64,000 bases of DNA from Pseudaquabacterium terrae (lineage in GTDB: Bacteria; Pseudomonadota; Gammaproteobacteria; Burkholderiales; Burkholderiaceae_C). How positions within the stretch are numbered: the stretch's first letter is position 1; each line of letters opens with the position of its first letter. This document shows positions 7,708 through 16,859 of this stretch, piece after piece. The stretch covers positions 248,001-312,000 of the forward strand of contig NZ_JABRWJ010000006.1 of assembly GCF_013266755.1 (NCBI RefSeq). Direction: 5' to 3'. Under the pieces are notes generated by a model. That model made no database searches and was not told where the DNA came from. It saw only the letters and a list, made by a program, of their open reading frames with translations. The position numbers and the translations under genes were made by a program.

Positions 7708-9000
7708 ATGCTGCAACAGATCATCGACCGGCGGCTGGCCGGCAAGAACAAGTCGATTGGGAACCGCGAGCGCTTCATGCGGCGCTACAAGGGCCACATC
7801 AGGGACGCCGTGCGGCGCGCCGTCGATGGTCGCGGCATCCGCGACCTGGAGCGCGGCGAAGAGATCCGCATTCCCAAGAAGGACATGAACGAGCCGGTGT
7901 TCCACCACGGCCAGGGTGGCGTGCGCGAGGTCGTGCACCCGGGCAACCGCGAGTACATCCGCGGCGACCGCATCGAGCGGCCCAAGGGTGGCCAGGGCGG
8001 CGGCAGCGGCAAGGGCCAGGCCAGCGACCAGGGCGAGGGCGAAGACGACTTCACCTTCACGCTGAGCAAGGAAGAGTTCATGCAGGTCTTCTTCGAGGAC
8101 CTGGCCTTGCCGCACCTGATCCGCACGCAGCTGGCCGAGACGCCCGAGTGGCGCAGCCAGCGCGCCGGCTACGTGTCCGACGGCACGCCGAACAACCTGC
8201 ACGTCGTGCGCTCGATGCGCGGCGCGATCGGCCGGCGCCTCGCGATCGGCTCGGGCTCACGCCGCGAGCTGCGCGAGATGGAAGAGAAGCTGATCGAGCT
8301 GAAGGCGGCGGCGCTGGCCGGCGACAAGACGGCCGAGAAGGAGATCAAGCCGCTCGAGGAAGAGATCGCCGCGCTGCGCGCGCGCCTCGAGCGCATTCCC
8401 TACCTCGACCCGATCGACCTGCGCTTTCGCAATCGCATCCGCGTGCCGGTGCCGACCTCCAAGGCGGTGATGTTCTGCCTGATGGACGTCTCGGGCTCGA
8501 TGGACGAAGGCCGCAAGGACCTGTCGAAGCGCTTCTTCATCCTGCTGTACCTGTTCCTCACGCGCCACTACGAGAAGATCGACATCGTCTTCATCCGCCA
8601 CCACACGCAGGCGCAGGAGGTCGACGAGGAGAATTTCTTCCACGCCCGCGAGACCGGCGGTACGGTGGTGTCGAGCGCGCTGGTGCTGATGGAAGAGATC
8701 ATCCGCGCGCGCTACAACCCGGCCGAATGGAACATCTACGGCGCGCAGGCCAGCGACGGCGACAACTGGCACCACGATTCCGGCCGCTGCCGCGAGCTGC
8801 TGGCCGAGAAGCTGTTGCCGCTGGTGCGCTACTTCGCCTACGTGCAGGTCGCCGAAGAGGAACAGAATCTGTGGGAGGAATACACCCAGCTCGCCGAGAC
8901 CTACGGACACTTCGCGATGCGCAAGGCGACCGAAGCGACGCAGATCTATCCGGTGTTCCGCGACCTGTTCAAGAAGGAAGGCACTGCGGCTGCCGCGTGA
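7708..9000 (+). CDS. yeaH: YeaH, DUF444 protein with von Willebrand factor A domain
   Basis: 430 residues, 49 bases after prkA, with a purine-rich site before the ATG. Family DUF444. The N-terminus is basic and ends in a Gly/Gln-rich linker (about residues 92-110). A coiled-coil-like charged helix spans about 190-235. The vWA domain begins with the metal-ion-dependent adhesion motif DVSGSMDEG at residue 260, followed by DIVFIRHHT and GGTVVSSAL. It probably works with PrkA and SpoVR as in YeaG-YeaH-YcgB of E. coli, where the exact biochemical role is still unclear. Confidence 0.93.
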   Translation: MLQQIIDRRLAGKNKSIGNRERFMRRYKGHIRDAVRRAVDGRGIRDLERGEEIRIPKKDMNEPVFHHGQGGVREVVHPGNREYIRGDRIERPKGGQGGGSGKGQASDQGEGEDDFTFTLSKEEFMQVFFEDLALPHLIRTQLAETPEWRSQRAGYVSDGTPNNLHVVRSMRGAIGRRLAIGSGSRRELREMEEKLIELKAAALAGDKTAEKEIKPLEEEIAALRARLERIPYLDPIDLRFRNRIRVPVPTSKAVMFCLMDVSGSMDEGRKDLSKRFFILLYLFLTRHYEKIDIVFIRHHTQAQEVDEENFFHARETGGTVVSSALVLMEEIIRARYNPAEWNIYGAQASDGDNWHHDSGRCRELLAEKLLPLVRYFAYVQVAEEEQNLWEEYTQLAETYGHFAMRKATEATQIYPVFRDLFKKEGTAAAA

Positions 9001-9007
9001 CGACCAT

Positions 9008-9080
9008 GACCCCCTTGCTCACTCCGTTCGCTTCCCCCCGAGGGGGAGCCATCGCCCTTGGGGCGGCCCGGCGGGCGACC
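9008..9080. repeat. Dispersed GC-rich hairpin repeat, copy 2 (between yeaH and spoVR)
   Basis: The blocks CTCACTCCGTTCGCTTC, CCCCCCGAGGGGG and GCCCTTGGGGCGGCCCGGCGGGCG match copies 1 and 5. It fills nearly all of the space between yeaH and spoVR and ends two bases before the spoVR start codon, so in the operon message it would form hairpins there. Confidence 0.8.
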
Positions 9081-9082
9081 CC

Positions 9083-10642
9083 ATGAGCGCTGTCCTGATT
9101 CCCGAACGTCCGCTGCGCGGCCCGCTGCCCTGGGGCGGCAAGGTCCAGAAACTCGACGGCCCGAGCGACTGGTCGTTCGAGCTGATCGAGCGCTACCACG
9201 AGGTGATCCGCCGCACGGCGGAGCGCTACGGCCTCGACACCTACCCGAACCAGCTCGAGATCATCACCGCCGAGCAGATGATGGACGCCTATGCGTCCGT
9301 CGGCATGCCGGTGAACTACCGGCACTGGACCTACGGCAAGGAATTCATCGCCACCGAGCGCAACTACAAGCGCGGCGCGATGGGGCTGGCCTACGAGATC
9401 GTCATCAACTCGAACCCCTGCATCAGCTACCTGATGGAGGAGAACACGATGGCGATGCAGGCGCTGGTGATCGCGCATGCGGCCTACGGACACAACAGCT
9501 TCTTCAAGGGCAACTACCTGTTCCGCATGTGGACCGACGCGTCGTCGATCATCGACTACCTGGTCTACGCGAAGAACTACGTTGCCGAGTGCGAGGAGCG
9601 CCACGGCATGGATACCGTCGAGTCCTTCCTCGACTCCTGCCACGCGCTGTCGAACCACGGTGTCGACCGCTATCGCCGGCCGAGCCGCAAGAGCCTGGCC
9701 CAGGAACTGTCCGACCGCAAGGACCGCGAGTCCTACGCACAGCAGCAGGTCAACGACCTGTGGCGCACGTTGCCCAAGCGCGCCGGCAAGGCCGACGAGC
9801 CGGCCGAGGTGCGCCGCTTCCCCGAAGAGCCGCAGGAGAACCTGCTCTACTTCATCGAGAAGAACGCGCCGCTGCTGGAGCCGTGGCAGCGCGAGGTCGT
9901 GCGCATCGTGCGCAAGGTGGCGCAGTACTTCTATCCGCAGCGCCAGAGCCAGGTGATGAACGAAGGCTGGGCCACGTTCTGGCATCACCGGCTGCTGAAC
10001 ACGATGTACGACGAAGGCTGGCTGACCGACGGCGTGATGATCGAGTGGCTGAAGTCGCACACCAACGTCGTCTTCCAGCCGCGCGTCGGCGAGCGCGGCT
10101 ACAGCGGGCTGAACCCGTATGCGCTCGGCTTCGCGATGTACACCGACATCAAGCGCATCTGCGAATCGCCGACCGAGGAAGACCGGCAGTGGTTCCCCGA
10201 GATCGCCGGCTCCGACTGGGTGCCGACACTCGACCACGCGATGCGCAACTACAAGGACGAGAGCTTCATCGGCCAGTACCTGAGCCCGAAGATGATGCGC
10301 GACTTCCGCCTCTTCGCGATCACCGACGACGAGAAGCAGAGTGAGCTCGAAGTCAGCGCGATCCACGACGACGCCGGCTACAAGCGGGTGCGCGAGGCCT
10401 TGTCGCGCCAGTACGACCTCGGCTCGCGCGAGCCGAACATCCAGGTCTGGAACGTCAACCTGCGCGGCGACCGCTCGCTGACGCTGCGCCATTTCCAGCA
10501 CAACGACCGGCCGCTGGACGACGGCGCGCAGGAAGTGCTGAAGCACGTCGCCCGCCTGTGGGGGTTCGGTGTGCACCTGGAGAGCGTGAACTCCAAGAGC
10601 GACGTGACCAAACGCTGGTCCGTCGGCGCGCCGCAGCAATAG
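9083..10642 (+). CDS. spoVR: SpoVR family protein (YcgB)
   Basis: 519 residues, full length. SpoVR was named from Bacillus spore-cortex work, but in proteobacteria it goes with prkA and yeaH. Seen: LIERYHEVIRRTAERYGLDTYPNQLEIITAEQMM (conserved N-terminal block, given here in outline), GMPVNYRHWTYGKEF, EENTMAMQALVIAHAAYGHN and NEGWATFWHH. The H/E-rich segments resemble metal ligands but no catalytic activity is established. The ATG at 9083 lies directly after repeat copy 2 and lacks a clear Shine-Dalgarno sequence, suggesting coupling to yeaH or reliance on the repeat. Last gene of the operon. Confidence 0.94.
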   Translation: MSAVLIPERPLRGPLPWGGKVQKLDGPSDWSFELIERYHEVIRRTAERYGLDTYPNQLEIITAEQMMDAYASVGMPVNYRHWTYGKEFIATERNYKRGAMGLAYEIVINSNPCISYLMEENTMAMQALVIAHAAYGHNSFFKGNYLFRMWTDASSIIDYLVYAKNYVAECEERHGMDTVESFLDSCHALSNHGVDRYRRPSRKSLAQELSDRKDRESYAQQQVNDLWRTLPKRAGKADEPAEVRRFPEEPQENLLYFIEKNAPLLEPWQREVVRIVRKVAQYFYPQRQSQVMNEGWATFWHHRLLNTMYDEGWLTDGVMIEWLKSHTNVVFQPRVGERGYSGLNPYALGFAMYTDIKRICESPTEEDRQWFPEIAGSDWVPTLDHAMRNYKDESFIGQYLSPKMMRDFRLFAITDDEKQSELEVSAIHDDAGYKRVREALSRQYDLGSREPNIQVWNVNLRGDRSLTLRHFQHNDRPLDDGAQEVLKHVARLWGFGVHLESVNSKSDVTKRWSVGAPQQ

Positions 10643-10653
10643 CGGCCCGCGGG

Positions 10654-10677
10654 CGAGAGGCCCTCGAGGGCCTCTCG
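10654..10677. terminator. Perfect 24-base palindrome just after spoVR
   Basis: The arms CGAGAGGCCCTC and GAGGGCCTCTCG are exact complements with no spacer, 11 bases after the spoVR stop. There is no T-run, so it is not a textbook intrinsic terminator. It may stabilise the 3' end of the operon message or bind a dimeric regulator of the following gene. Confidence 0.45.
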
Positions 10678-10850
10678 TCGAGCGATCGATGTCACGGCGC
10701 GGCCGCTTGCGCACGCCCTGCACATCGCGCTCATTCAAGTTCGCACCATTACGGGTCGATACGACGAGCAGACCATCGGGCGTGTCGCCCGAAGGCCCCC
10801 TCTTTGTCCGGAGCTTGCGTTTGCCGTCGACCCCGGTCCCCCGTCGAGCG

Positions 10851-13800
10851 ATGCCGTCGTCCAGGTTGCACCTGGCGCTGGATCTGCTCGCGATCGTGGC
10901 CGCGGTTTTCGCCGCGGCCACGATGGTGACCCTGGCGTTCGACGGAAGCGGGCCGGTCAGCGGCTGGCTCGGCGCGTTGCTCAGAGCCTTGCTGATGAGC
11001 GTTCTGCTGGCGCCGGTGCTGTACATCGGCGTGCGCTACCGTGCGCGGCGCGTGGTCGATGCCGGCGCCGAAGCCGGTGGCGACGAATTGCAGAGTCGCC
11101 TGTCCGGCGGCATGCACCAGCGCGTGCGCGTCGCGCTGTTCAGCGTGCTGGTGCTGGTCGCCGCGGTGGTCATCGGTCAGCAGCAGCAAGGCGAGTGGCT
11201 CGAGCACGAACGGGCGGTCGACACCGAGATCGTCGGCCTGGCCGGACGGCAAGGCATGTGGAGCCAGCAGATCGCGCGGCTGGCGGCGCTGCTGCAGACG
11301 CAACCCGACGACCGCGACGCGATCGACAGCGCGCTGCAGCAGGCGGTGGCCGAGTCGCAGGTCGAAGCACGGCGGCTGTCCGAGCTCGTCGACGTGCAGA
11401 CCCGCTCCTCGCCGACCGCCGCCGCGTTGCTGCGGCCGGCACTGCACGATTGGCAGGAGGCGCGCGAGCGGCTCTGGTACCGCAGCGACAACGTGCGCCG
11501 CAGCCTGATCGAGCGCGAGGGCCCCGAGTGGCTGCGCGCCGCGGTCGTCGCGCTGCAGATCGAGGTCGAGCCGGCGCTCGACGCCGCGCAGACGCTGGCC
11601 GTGCGCTCCAGCGAGGCCGCCCGCGCGCGCAGCGACGAGGCGATCGGCGCGCAGCGCTCGTCGGCGCTGTACATCGCGGCGATGCTGATCTTCCTGGCAC
11701 TCGGTGTCGCCGAGCCGACGGCGCGCGCGGTGCGGCGCCAGACGCGCCAGCTCGCGGCCCAGGCCGATGAGCTGGCCCGCCTGGCGCTGGTGGCCGAGCG
11801 CACCCATCTGGCCGTGATCCTGACCGACGAAAAGGGCCGCATCGTCTGGATCAACGAAGGCTTTGCCCGCATCACGGGCTACGGTGCGGCCGAGGTGATC
11901 GGCCAGCACCCGGTGCGCATGCTGCTCGCCGGCGGCGCCGACCCCGCCGCGGTGCAACGCATTCGCCAGGCGCAGGCCGATGGCGCCGGCGTGCGCGTCG
12001 AGGTGCTGAGCCGCACCCGCGAAGGCCGCGACTTCTGGCTCGACCTCGACCTGCAGCCGCTGCGCGACGGCGCCGGTGCGCTGTCCGGATTCGTCGGCGT
12101 TGCCAGTGACGTCACCGAGCGCGTCACCGAACGGCTGAAGACCGCGGCGCTGCTGGCCGCGCTGCCGACCGGCGTGCTGATGCAGGACGAGCACGGCAAA
12201 TCGGTCGAATGCAATCCGGCGGCGCTGCGCATGCTCGAGCTGACGCGGGACCAGGTCCTGCGCCACGAGCCGCTGCCGCCGCATTGGAAAGTGCTCAACG
12301 AGGACCTGAGCGAATGCCTGATGGCCGACCGCCCGGGCACGATCGCCCTGCGCAGCGGCGAGGGCCTGCACGGCCGCATCCTCGGTGTCACGCGCGCCGA
12401 CGGCGAGCTGCGCTGGTTGATGGTCAATGCCGAGCCGGTGATCGATGCGCTCGGCCGCTCGGCCGGTGTCGTCTCGTGTTTCATCGACGTCACCGAACAG
12501 CGCAACCAGCGCGTGCTGCTGGAGATGACGGTCGACTCGGCGGGCGTCGGCACCTGGCAGTGGGACATGGCCAGCGGCCACTTCCAGTGCAACGACCGGC
12601 TGGTGACGATGCTCGGCTACCGCCCGGGGGACCTCGACCTCGAAGGCGACAACGTGCTCGAGTCGCTGGTCCACCCCGATGACCGCCAACCGCGTCGCGA
12701 TGCGCTGGCGCTGCACCTGGCGAATCCGGCGGTCCCGTTCCGCTGCGAGCAGCGCTTGCGCCGGCCCGACGGCGACTGGGCCACGGTGCTCAGCTGCGGC
12801 ACCGTGATCGAGCGCGGCGACCAGGGCCAGCCGCGGCGCCTGGCCGGCCTGCACTTCGACATGACCGAGCAGATGCAGATGCAGGCGATGCTGCGCCACG
12901 CCGCGCGCACCGACGGCCTGACGCAGCTGCCGAACCGCGCCGCGGTGTTCGACCGCGTGCAGCAGGCGCTGCAGCGCTCGCAGGAACAGGCCGGCTTCGG
13001 CTATGCCGTGCTGTTCATGGACTTCGACCGCTTCAAGCAGGTCAACGACACGCTCGGCCACGCGGTCGGCGACGAGCTGCTGCGCCAGATCGCGCAGCGC
13101 CTGCGCCGCACGCTGCGCCCCGGCGACGTGATCGGCCACGATCCGGCGTACGAGCACACCGCCGGGCGCATCGGCGGCGACGAGTTCGTCGTCGTGCTCG
13201 AACACGTGCGCGGCCGCGACGATGCCTGCGCCGTCGCGCGGCGCATGCTCGAGCGGCTGGCCGAGCCGTACCGCATCGGCCCGCATGTCGTGCACTCGAC
13301 TGCCAGCATCGGCATCGTCACGTCCGAGCAGGCGGCCAACGATGCCCACACCGTGATGCGCGACGCCGACACCGCGATGTACGAGGCCAAGCGCGGCGGC
13401 CGCGGCCGCTACGTGGTGTTCGATCCGTCGATGCACGAGCGCGTCGCGCGCGGCCTGGCGATCGAGAACGACCTGCGGCTCGCGCTCGAGCGGGACGAGC
13501 TGTTTGTCGTCTATCAACCGGTGGTCGATTTCAGCGCCGGCCGCGCCGGTGCGGTCGAGGCGCTGGCGCGCTGGCGCCACCCGACGCGCGGGCTGGTGAC
13601 GCCGGCCGAGTTCATTCCGGTCGCCGAGGAGTCGGGCCTGATCGTGGAGCTCGGCCGCCGTGTGCTCGACACCGCCTGCCGCCAGTTCGTCGCCTGGCAG
13701 CATGAGCTCGGGGTGCTGGCGCCGCAATCGATCGCCGTCAACCTGTCGACGGTGCAGCTGCGCCATGCGGGCCTGGTGGCCGACGTGCAGGCCTGCCTGG

Positions 13801-14240
13801 ACGCCAGCGGCATCGCGCCGTCGCAGCTGCAGCTGGAGGTCACCGAGAGCCTGGCGGCGCAGGACGAGGTCGCCCGCACGCGCCTGCGCGAGCTGAAGGC
13901 GCTCGGGCTGACGATCGCGCTCGACGACTTCGGCACCGGCTATTCATCGCTGGCCTGCCTGCACCAGCTGCCGGTCGACACGGTGAAGATCGACCGCTCC
14001 TTCGTCAGCCATGCCGAGACCAGCGAGTACCACCGGGCGCTGATCGAGGCGACGATCCGCGTCGCGCAGACGCTGGGCATGTCCACCGTCGCCGAGGGCA
14101 TCGAGAGCAGCGGCCAGGCGGCGCTGCTGCAGCAGATGCAATGCGGGCGCGGCCAGGGTTATCTGTACAGCCGGCCGCTGGAGGCCGCGGCGCTGACGCA
14201 CTGGCTGCGCAGCCATGGCGCGCCGCTCGCGGCGGCCTGA
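10851..14240 (+). CDS. Membrane-anchored sensor with PAS, GGDEF and EAL domains (cyclic-di-GMP turnover)
   Basis: 1129 residues from the ATG at 10851; the frame is open to 10689 but the extension has no domain character. Order: a transmembrane segment (about 10-30) and a second (about 40-60), a periplasmic-type region containing AGRQGMWSQQIARLAALL as in PilJ-type sensors, a third membrane segment near 275-290, three PAS/PAC units (about 310-690), GGDEF and EAL. The GGDEF signature (residue 775) is intact, preceded by an unusual insertion of about 11 residues after RPGD. The EAL domain keeps EALARW (903), NLST, EVTES, DDFGTGYSS, KIDRSF and AEGIE, so both activities may be present. Not obviously in an operon. 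Confidence 0.92.
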   Translation: MPSSRLHLALDLLAIVAAVFAAATMVTLAFDGSGPVSGWLGALLRALLMSVLLAPVLYIGVRYRARRVVDAGAEAGGDELQSRLSGGMHQRVRVALFSVLVLVAAVVIGQQQQGEWLEHERAVDTEIVGLAGRQGMWSQQIARLAALLQTQPDDRDAIDSALQQAVAESQVEARRLSELVDVQTRSSPTAAALLRPALHDWQEARERLWYRSDNVRRSLIEREGPEWLRAAVVALQIEVEPALDAAQTLAVRSSEAARARSDEAIGAQRSSALYIAAMLIFLALGVAEPTARAVRRQTRQLAAQADELARLALVAERTHLAVILTDEKGRIVWINEGFARITGYGAAEVIGQHPVRMLLAGGADPAAVQRIRQAQADGAGVRVEVLSRTREGRDFWLDLDLQPLRDGAGALSGFVGVASDVTERVTERLKTAALLAALPTGVLMQDEHGKSVECNPAALRMLELTRDQVLRHEPLPPHWKVLNEDLSECLMADRPGTIALRSGEGLHGRILGVTRADGELRWLMVNAEPVIDALGRSAGVVSCFIDVTEQRNQRVLLEMTVDSAGVGTWQWDMASGHFQCNDRLVTMLGYRPGDLDLEGDNVLESLVHPDDRQPRRDALALHLANPAVPFRCEQRLRRPDGDWATVLSCGTVIERGDQGQPRRLAGLHFDMTEQMQMQAMLRHAARTDGLTQLPNRAAVFDRVQQALQRSQEQAGFGYAVLFMDFDRFKQVNDTLGHAVGDELLRQIAQRLRRTLRPGDVIGHDPAYEHTAGRIGGDEFVVVLEHVRGRDDACAVARRMLERLAEPYRIGPHVVHSTASIGIVTSEQAANDAHTVMRDADTAMYEAKRGGRGRYVVFDPSMHERVARGLAIENDLRLALERDELFVVYQPVVDFSAGRAGAVEALARWRHPTRGLVTPAEFIPVAEESGLIVELGRRVLDTACRQFVAWQHELGVLAPQSIAVNLSTVQLRHAGLVADVQACLDASGIAPSQLQLEVTESLAAQDEVARTRLRELKALGLTIALDDFGTGYSSLACLHQLPVDTVKIDRSFVSHAETSEYHRALIEATIRVAQTLGMSTVAEGIESSGQAALLQQMQCGRGQGYLYSRPLEAAALTHWLRSHGAPLAAA

Positions 14241-14249
14241 CGGGTTCGG

Positions 14250-15668
14250 CTACAGCCGAAAGATCTTCCCGGGATTCAGGATGTTCTTCGGGTCGAGCGC
14301 ACGCTTGACCACCCGCATCATCTCGACCGCACCGGCGCCGGCCTCGTCGAGCAGGAAGCCCTGCTTGTGCAAGCCGATGCCGTGCTCGCCGGTGCAGGTG
14401 CCTTCGAGCTTCAGCGCGTGGTGCACGATCTGGTCGTTGAGCCGCTCGGCGAGCTCGCGCTCGGCGGGAATGGCCGGGTCGATCAGGTAGGCGATGTGGA
14501 AGTTGCCGTCGCCGACGTGGCCGACGATGTAGTACGGCAGCCCGGCGGCTTGGGCCTCGTTCACCGCCAGCGCGATGCAATCGGCCAGGCGCGAGATCGG
14601 CACGCAGGTGTCGGTGGTCACGGTGCGGCAGCCGGGCTTCAATTGCAGCGCGGCGAAGTACGCGTGGTGGCGCGCGGTCCACAGCCGCGAGCGTTCCTCC
14701 GGCGTCGTCGCCCACTCGAAGTGCTCGCCGCCGTGCTCGGTGGCGGCAGCCTGCACGATCTCGGCCTGCTCGCGCACGCCGGCCTCGCTGCCGTGGAACT
14801 CCATCAGCAGCATCGGCGCCTCGCGCAGCGTCAGCTTGTCGTGGCGGTTCACCGCGCGCACCGCGTTGGCGTCCAGCAGCTCGCAGCGCGCGATCGGCAC
14901 GCCGAGCTGGATGACCTCGATCGTCGTCGCCACCGCGTCGGCGATGCTCGGGAAATGGCACACCGCGGCGGACACCGATTCGGGCTGCGGGTAAAGCTTC
15001 AGCGTGACCTCGGTGATGACGCCCAGCGTGCCCTCGCTACCGACCAAAAGACGCGTCAGGTCGTAGCCGGCGCTGGACTTCTTGGCCCGCGTGCCGGTGC
15101 GGATCACTTCGCCGCTGGCGGTCACGACTTCGAGCGCCAGCACGTTCTCGCGCATCGTGCCGTAGCGCACCGCGTTCGTGCCGCTGGCGCGCGTCGCGGC
15201 CATGCCGCCGATCGACGCATCGGCGCCCGGGTCGATCGGGAAGAACAGCCCGGTGTGGCGGATCTCGTCGTTGAGCTGCTTGCGCGTGACGCCGGGCTGC
15301 ACCGTGACGGTCAGGTCCTCGGCCTGCACGCGCAGCACCTTGTTCATGCGCGAGACGTCGATGCTGACGCCGCCCTGCACCGCGAGCAGATGGCCTTCGA
15401 GCGACGATCCGACGCCGAACGGGATCACCGGCACCGCGTGCTGCGCGGCCAGCGTGACCACGGCCGCCACGTCCTCGGTGCTCTCGGCGAAGACCACGGC
15501 CTCGGGCGGTGGCACGTCGAACGGCGATTCGTCGCGGCCGTGCTGCTCGCGCACCGCGAGCGCGGTCGTGCAGCGGGCGCCGAAACGCGACTTCAGCGCG
15601 TCGATCATCGCGGCGGGCACCGGGCGCGGCTGCAGCGGCAACAGGTGGGCGGGCAGCGTGGCGTTCAT
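14250..15668 (-). CDS. FAD-linked oxidase, D-lactate dehydrogenase (cytochrome)/glycolate oxidase type
   Basis: 472 residues. It belongs to the FAD_binding_4 plus FAD-oxidase C family. Seen: PPPEAVVFAESTEDVAAVV, the flavin-binding loop PFGVGSSLEGH, GADASIGGMAATRASGTNAVRYGTM (in outline), GYDLTRLLVGSEGTLGVITE, and in the C-terminal half HVGDGNFH and EHGIGLHK, which carry substrate and flavin contacts. It ends NPGKIFRL, typical of D-2-hydroxyacid dehydrogenases of the yeast DLD type. The likely reaction is D-lactate (or a related 2-hydroxyacid) to the 2-oxoacid with electrons to cytochrome c or quinone. It converges with the GGDEF-EAL gene, 9 bases away. Confidence 0.9.
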   Translation of the reverse strand: MNATLPAHLLPLQPRPVPAAMIDALKSRFGARCTTALAVREQHGRDESPFDVPPPEAVVFAESTEDVAAVVTLAAQHAVPVIPFGVGSSLEGHLLAVQGGVSIDVSRMNKVLRVQAEDLTVTVQPGVTRKQLNDEIRHTGLFFPIDPGADASIGGMAATRASGTNAVRYGTMRENVLALEVVTASGEVIRTGTRAKKSSAGYDLTRLLVGSEGTLGVITEVTLKLYPQPESVSAAVCHFPSIADAVATTIEVIQLGVPIARCELLDANAVRAVNRHDKLTLREAPMLLMEFHGSEAGVREQAEIVQAAATEHGGEHFEWATTPEERSRLWTARHHAYFAALQLKPGCRTVTTDTCVPISRLADCIALAVNEAQAAGLPYYIVGHVGDGNFHIAYLIDPAIPAERELAERLNDQIVHHALKLEGTCTGEHGIGLHKQGFLLDEAGAGAVEMMRVVKRALDPKNILNPGKIFRL

Positions 15669-15690
15669 GGCGATCCCCAGCGTTCGTTAG

Positions 15691-15760
15691 CCCCCAAGAC
15701 GCCTTCGGCGTCGGCCCCCCGAGGGGGCGCTGTCGCCTTGGGAGCGGGCCGGCGGCGACA
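15691..15760. repeat. Dispersed GC-rich hairpin repeat, copy 3
   Basis: CCCCCAAGACGCCTTCGGCG followed by TCGG, CCCCCCGAGGGGG and a degenerate GCCTTGGGAGCGGGCCGGCGG block. It lies between the divergent FAD oxidase and adenosyltransferase genes. The first block is shared almost exactly with copy 4. Confidence 0.8.
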
Positions 15761-15833
15761 ACAACGGAAGCGGTCATTCTAGGAGTGCCGCTTCGGGCAA
15801 GATCGCAGCTTCCCTGCTGCGAATTTGCACACC

Positions 15834-16418
15834 ATGGCCAATCGATTGACCCAGATCGCAACCCGCACCGGCGACGACGGCAGCACCGGCCTCGGCGATG
15901 GCAGCCGCGTGCCGAAGGACCACCTGCGCGTGCAGGCGATGGGCGATGTCGACGAGCTCAATTCGAGCCTCGGCGTGCTGCTGGCCGAGCCGTTGCCCGA
16001 CGACGTGCGCTCGCTGCTGGTGGTGGTCCAGCACGAGCTCTTCAACCTCGGCGGCGAGCTGTCGATCCCGGGCTACACGCTGCTGAAGGCCGAAGCGGTG
16101 CTGCGGCTGGACCAGGCGCTGGCCACGCACAACGCAGCGTTGCCGCGGCTGGCCGAGTTCATCCTGCCCGCCGGCACGCGCAGCGCGGCGCTCGCGCATG
16201 TCAGCCGCAGCGTGGCGCGGCGCGCCGAACGCGCGGTGGTCGCGCTCGGCGCGCAGGAAGCGCTCAACGAAACGCCGCGCCAGTACCTGAACCGCTTGTC
16301 GGACCTGCTGTTCGTGCTGGCGCGAGTGCTCAACCGCGCGAACCTCGACGGGCTCGGCGGCGACGACGTCTACTGGCGCAGCGAACGGCTCGCTGCGCAG
16401 CAGGCCGCGGACGATTGA
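15834..16418 (+). CDS. Cob(I)alamin adenosyltransferase, PduO type
   Basis: 194 residues from the ATG at 15834 (a TTG three codons upstream is possible). The enzyme transfers the adenosyl group of ATP to cob(I)alamin to give adenosylcobalamin. Seen: TRTGDDGSTGLGDGSRVPKD, the N-terminal ATP-binding block of PduO; GDVDELNSSLG; and the C-terminal SRSVARRAERAVV and YLNRLSDLLFVLAR motifs with ATP- and cobalamin-contacting residues. Length fits the family. No other cobalamin gene and no cobalamin riboswitch is nearby. Confidence is high for family, moderate for pathway role. Confidence 0.93.
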   Translation: MANRLTQIATRTGDDGSTGLGDGSRVPKDHLRVQAMGDVDELNSSLGVLLAEPLPDDVRSLLVVVQHELFNLGGELSIPGYTLLKAEAVLRLDQALATHNAALPRLAEFILPAGTRSAALAHVSRSVARRAERAVVALGAQEALNETPRQYLNRLSDLLFVLARVLNRANLDGLGGDDVYWRSERLAAQQAADD

Positions 16419-16428
16419 CCGACGCCGA

Positions 16429-16719
16429 TCAAGGCGCGGCGCGCTGGCCGGCGCGGAACTCTTCCCAGCTCAGTGCGCCGTCCTTGTTCTTGTCGAGCTC
16501 GTCGAAGCGCGCGGCGATCGCCGGCAGCTTGGCGGCCTCTTCGCGGCTGAGCTGGCCGTCCTTGTTGGTGTCGGCGCTGCGGAAGGCGGCTTCGGCGGGA
16601 TCGGCCGGCGCCTGCGGCGCGGGCTGTGGCGGCTGCATGGGCTGTTGCGCCCAGGCCGGCGCGGCAAGAAGGGCGGCAGCAAGTGCCGGAATCAGCGCTT
16701 CTTTCAGCGAACGGATCAT
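16429..16719 (-). CDS. Small secreted EF-hand calcium-binding protein
   Basis: 96 residues from the ATG at 16719, which follows AAAAGGAAA. A Sec signal peptide (MIRSLKEALIPALAAALLAA, then PAWAQ) precedes a Pro/Gln-rich stretch. Two EF-hand loops follow, DTNKDGQLSREE and DKNKDGALSWEE, both with the normal Asp/Asn/Glu ligand spacing. Such small periplasmic EF-hand proteins are common in Burkholderiales; their function is unknown. The 3' end lies close to the convergent adenosyltransferase gene. The frame upstream to 16854 has no protein-like character. Confidence 0.85.
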   Translation of the reverse strand: MIRSLKEALIPALAAALLAAPAWAQQPMQPPQPAPQAPADPAEAAFRSADTNKDGQLSREEAAKLPAIAARFDELDKNKDGALSWEEFRAGQRAAP

Positions 16720-16859
16720 CGAGGGTTTCCTTTTCGAAACGATGAGAGGCAACCCATTGCAAACGCTGCCGCTGCGCCGCGCCAGCCTTCTTGCCGTAGG
16801 TTGCTCCGGGTAACCTTCGATGATTGCTTGCAACCTACCGTTGCGAGCACACACTTACA

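Noticed and set aside
10749-13766. Very long minus-strand open frame opposite the GGDEF-EAL gene (about 1005 codons)
   Set aside because: It is low-complexity His/Gln/Arg/Val-rich sequence, the usual antisense shadow of a GC-rich gene, with no domain signature. The plus-strand protein has clear catalytic motifs.
15761-15833. Possible cobalamin riboswitch before the adenosyltransferase gene
   Set aside because: The space is only about 70 bases and no B12-box-like sequence is seen.
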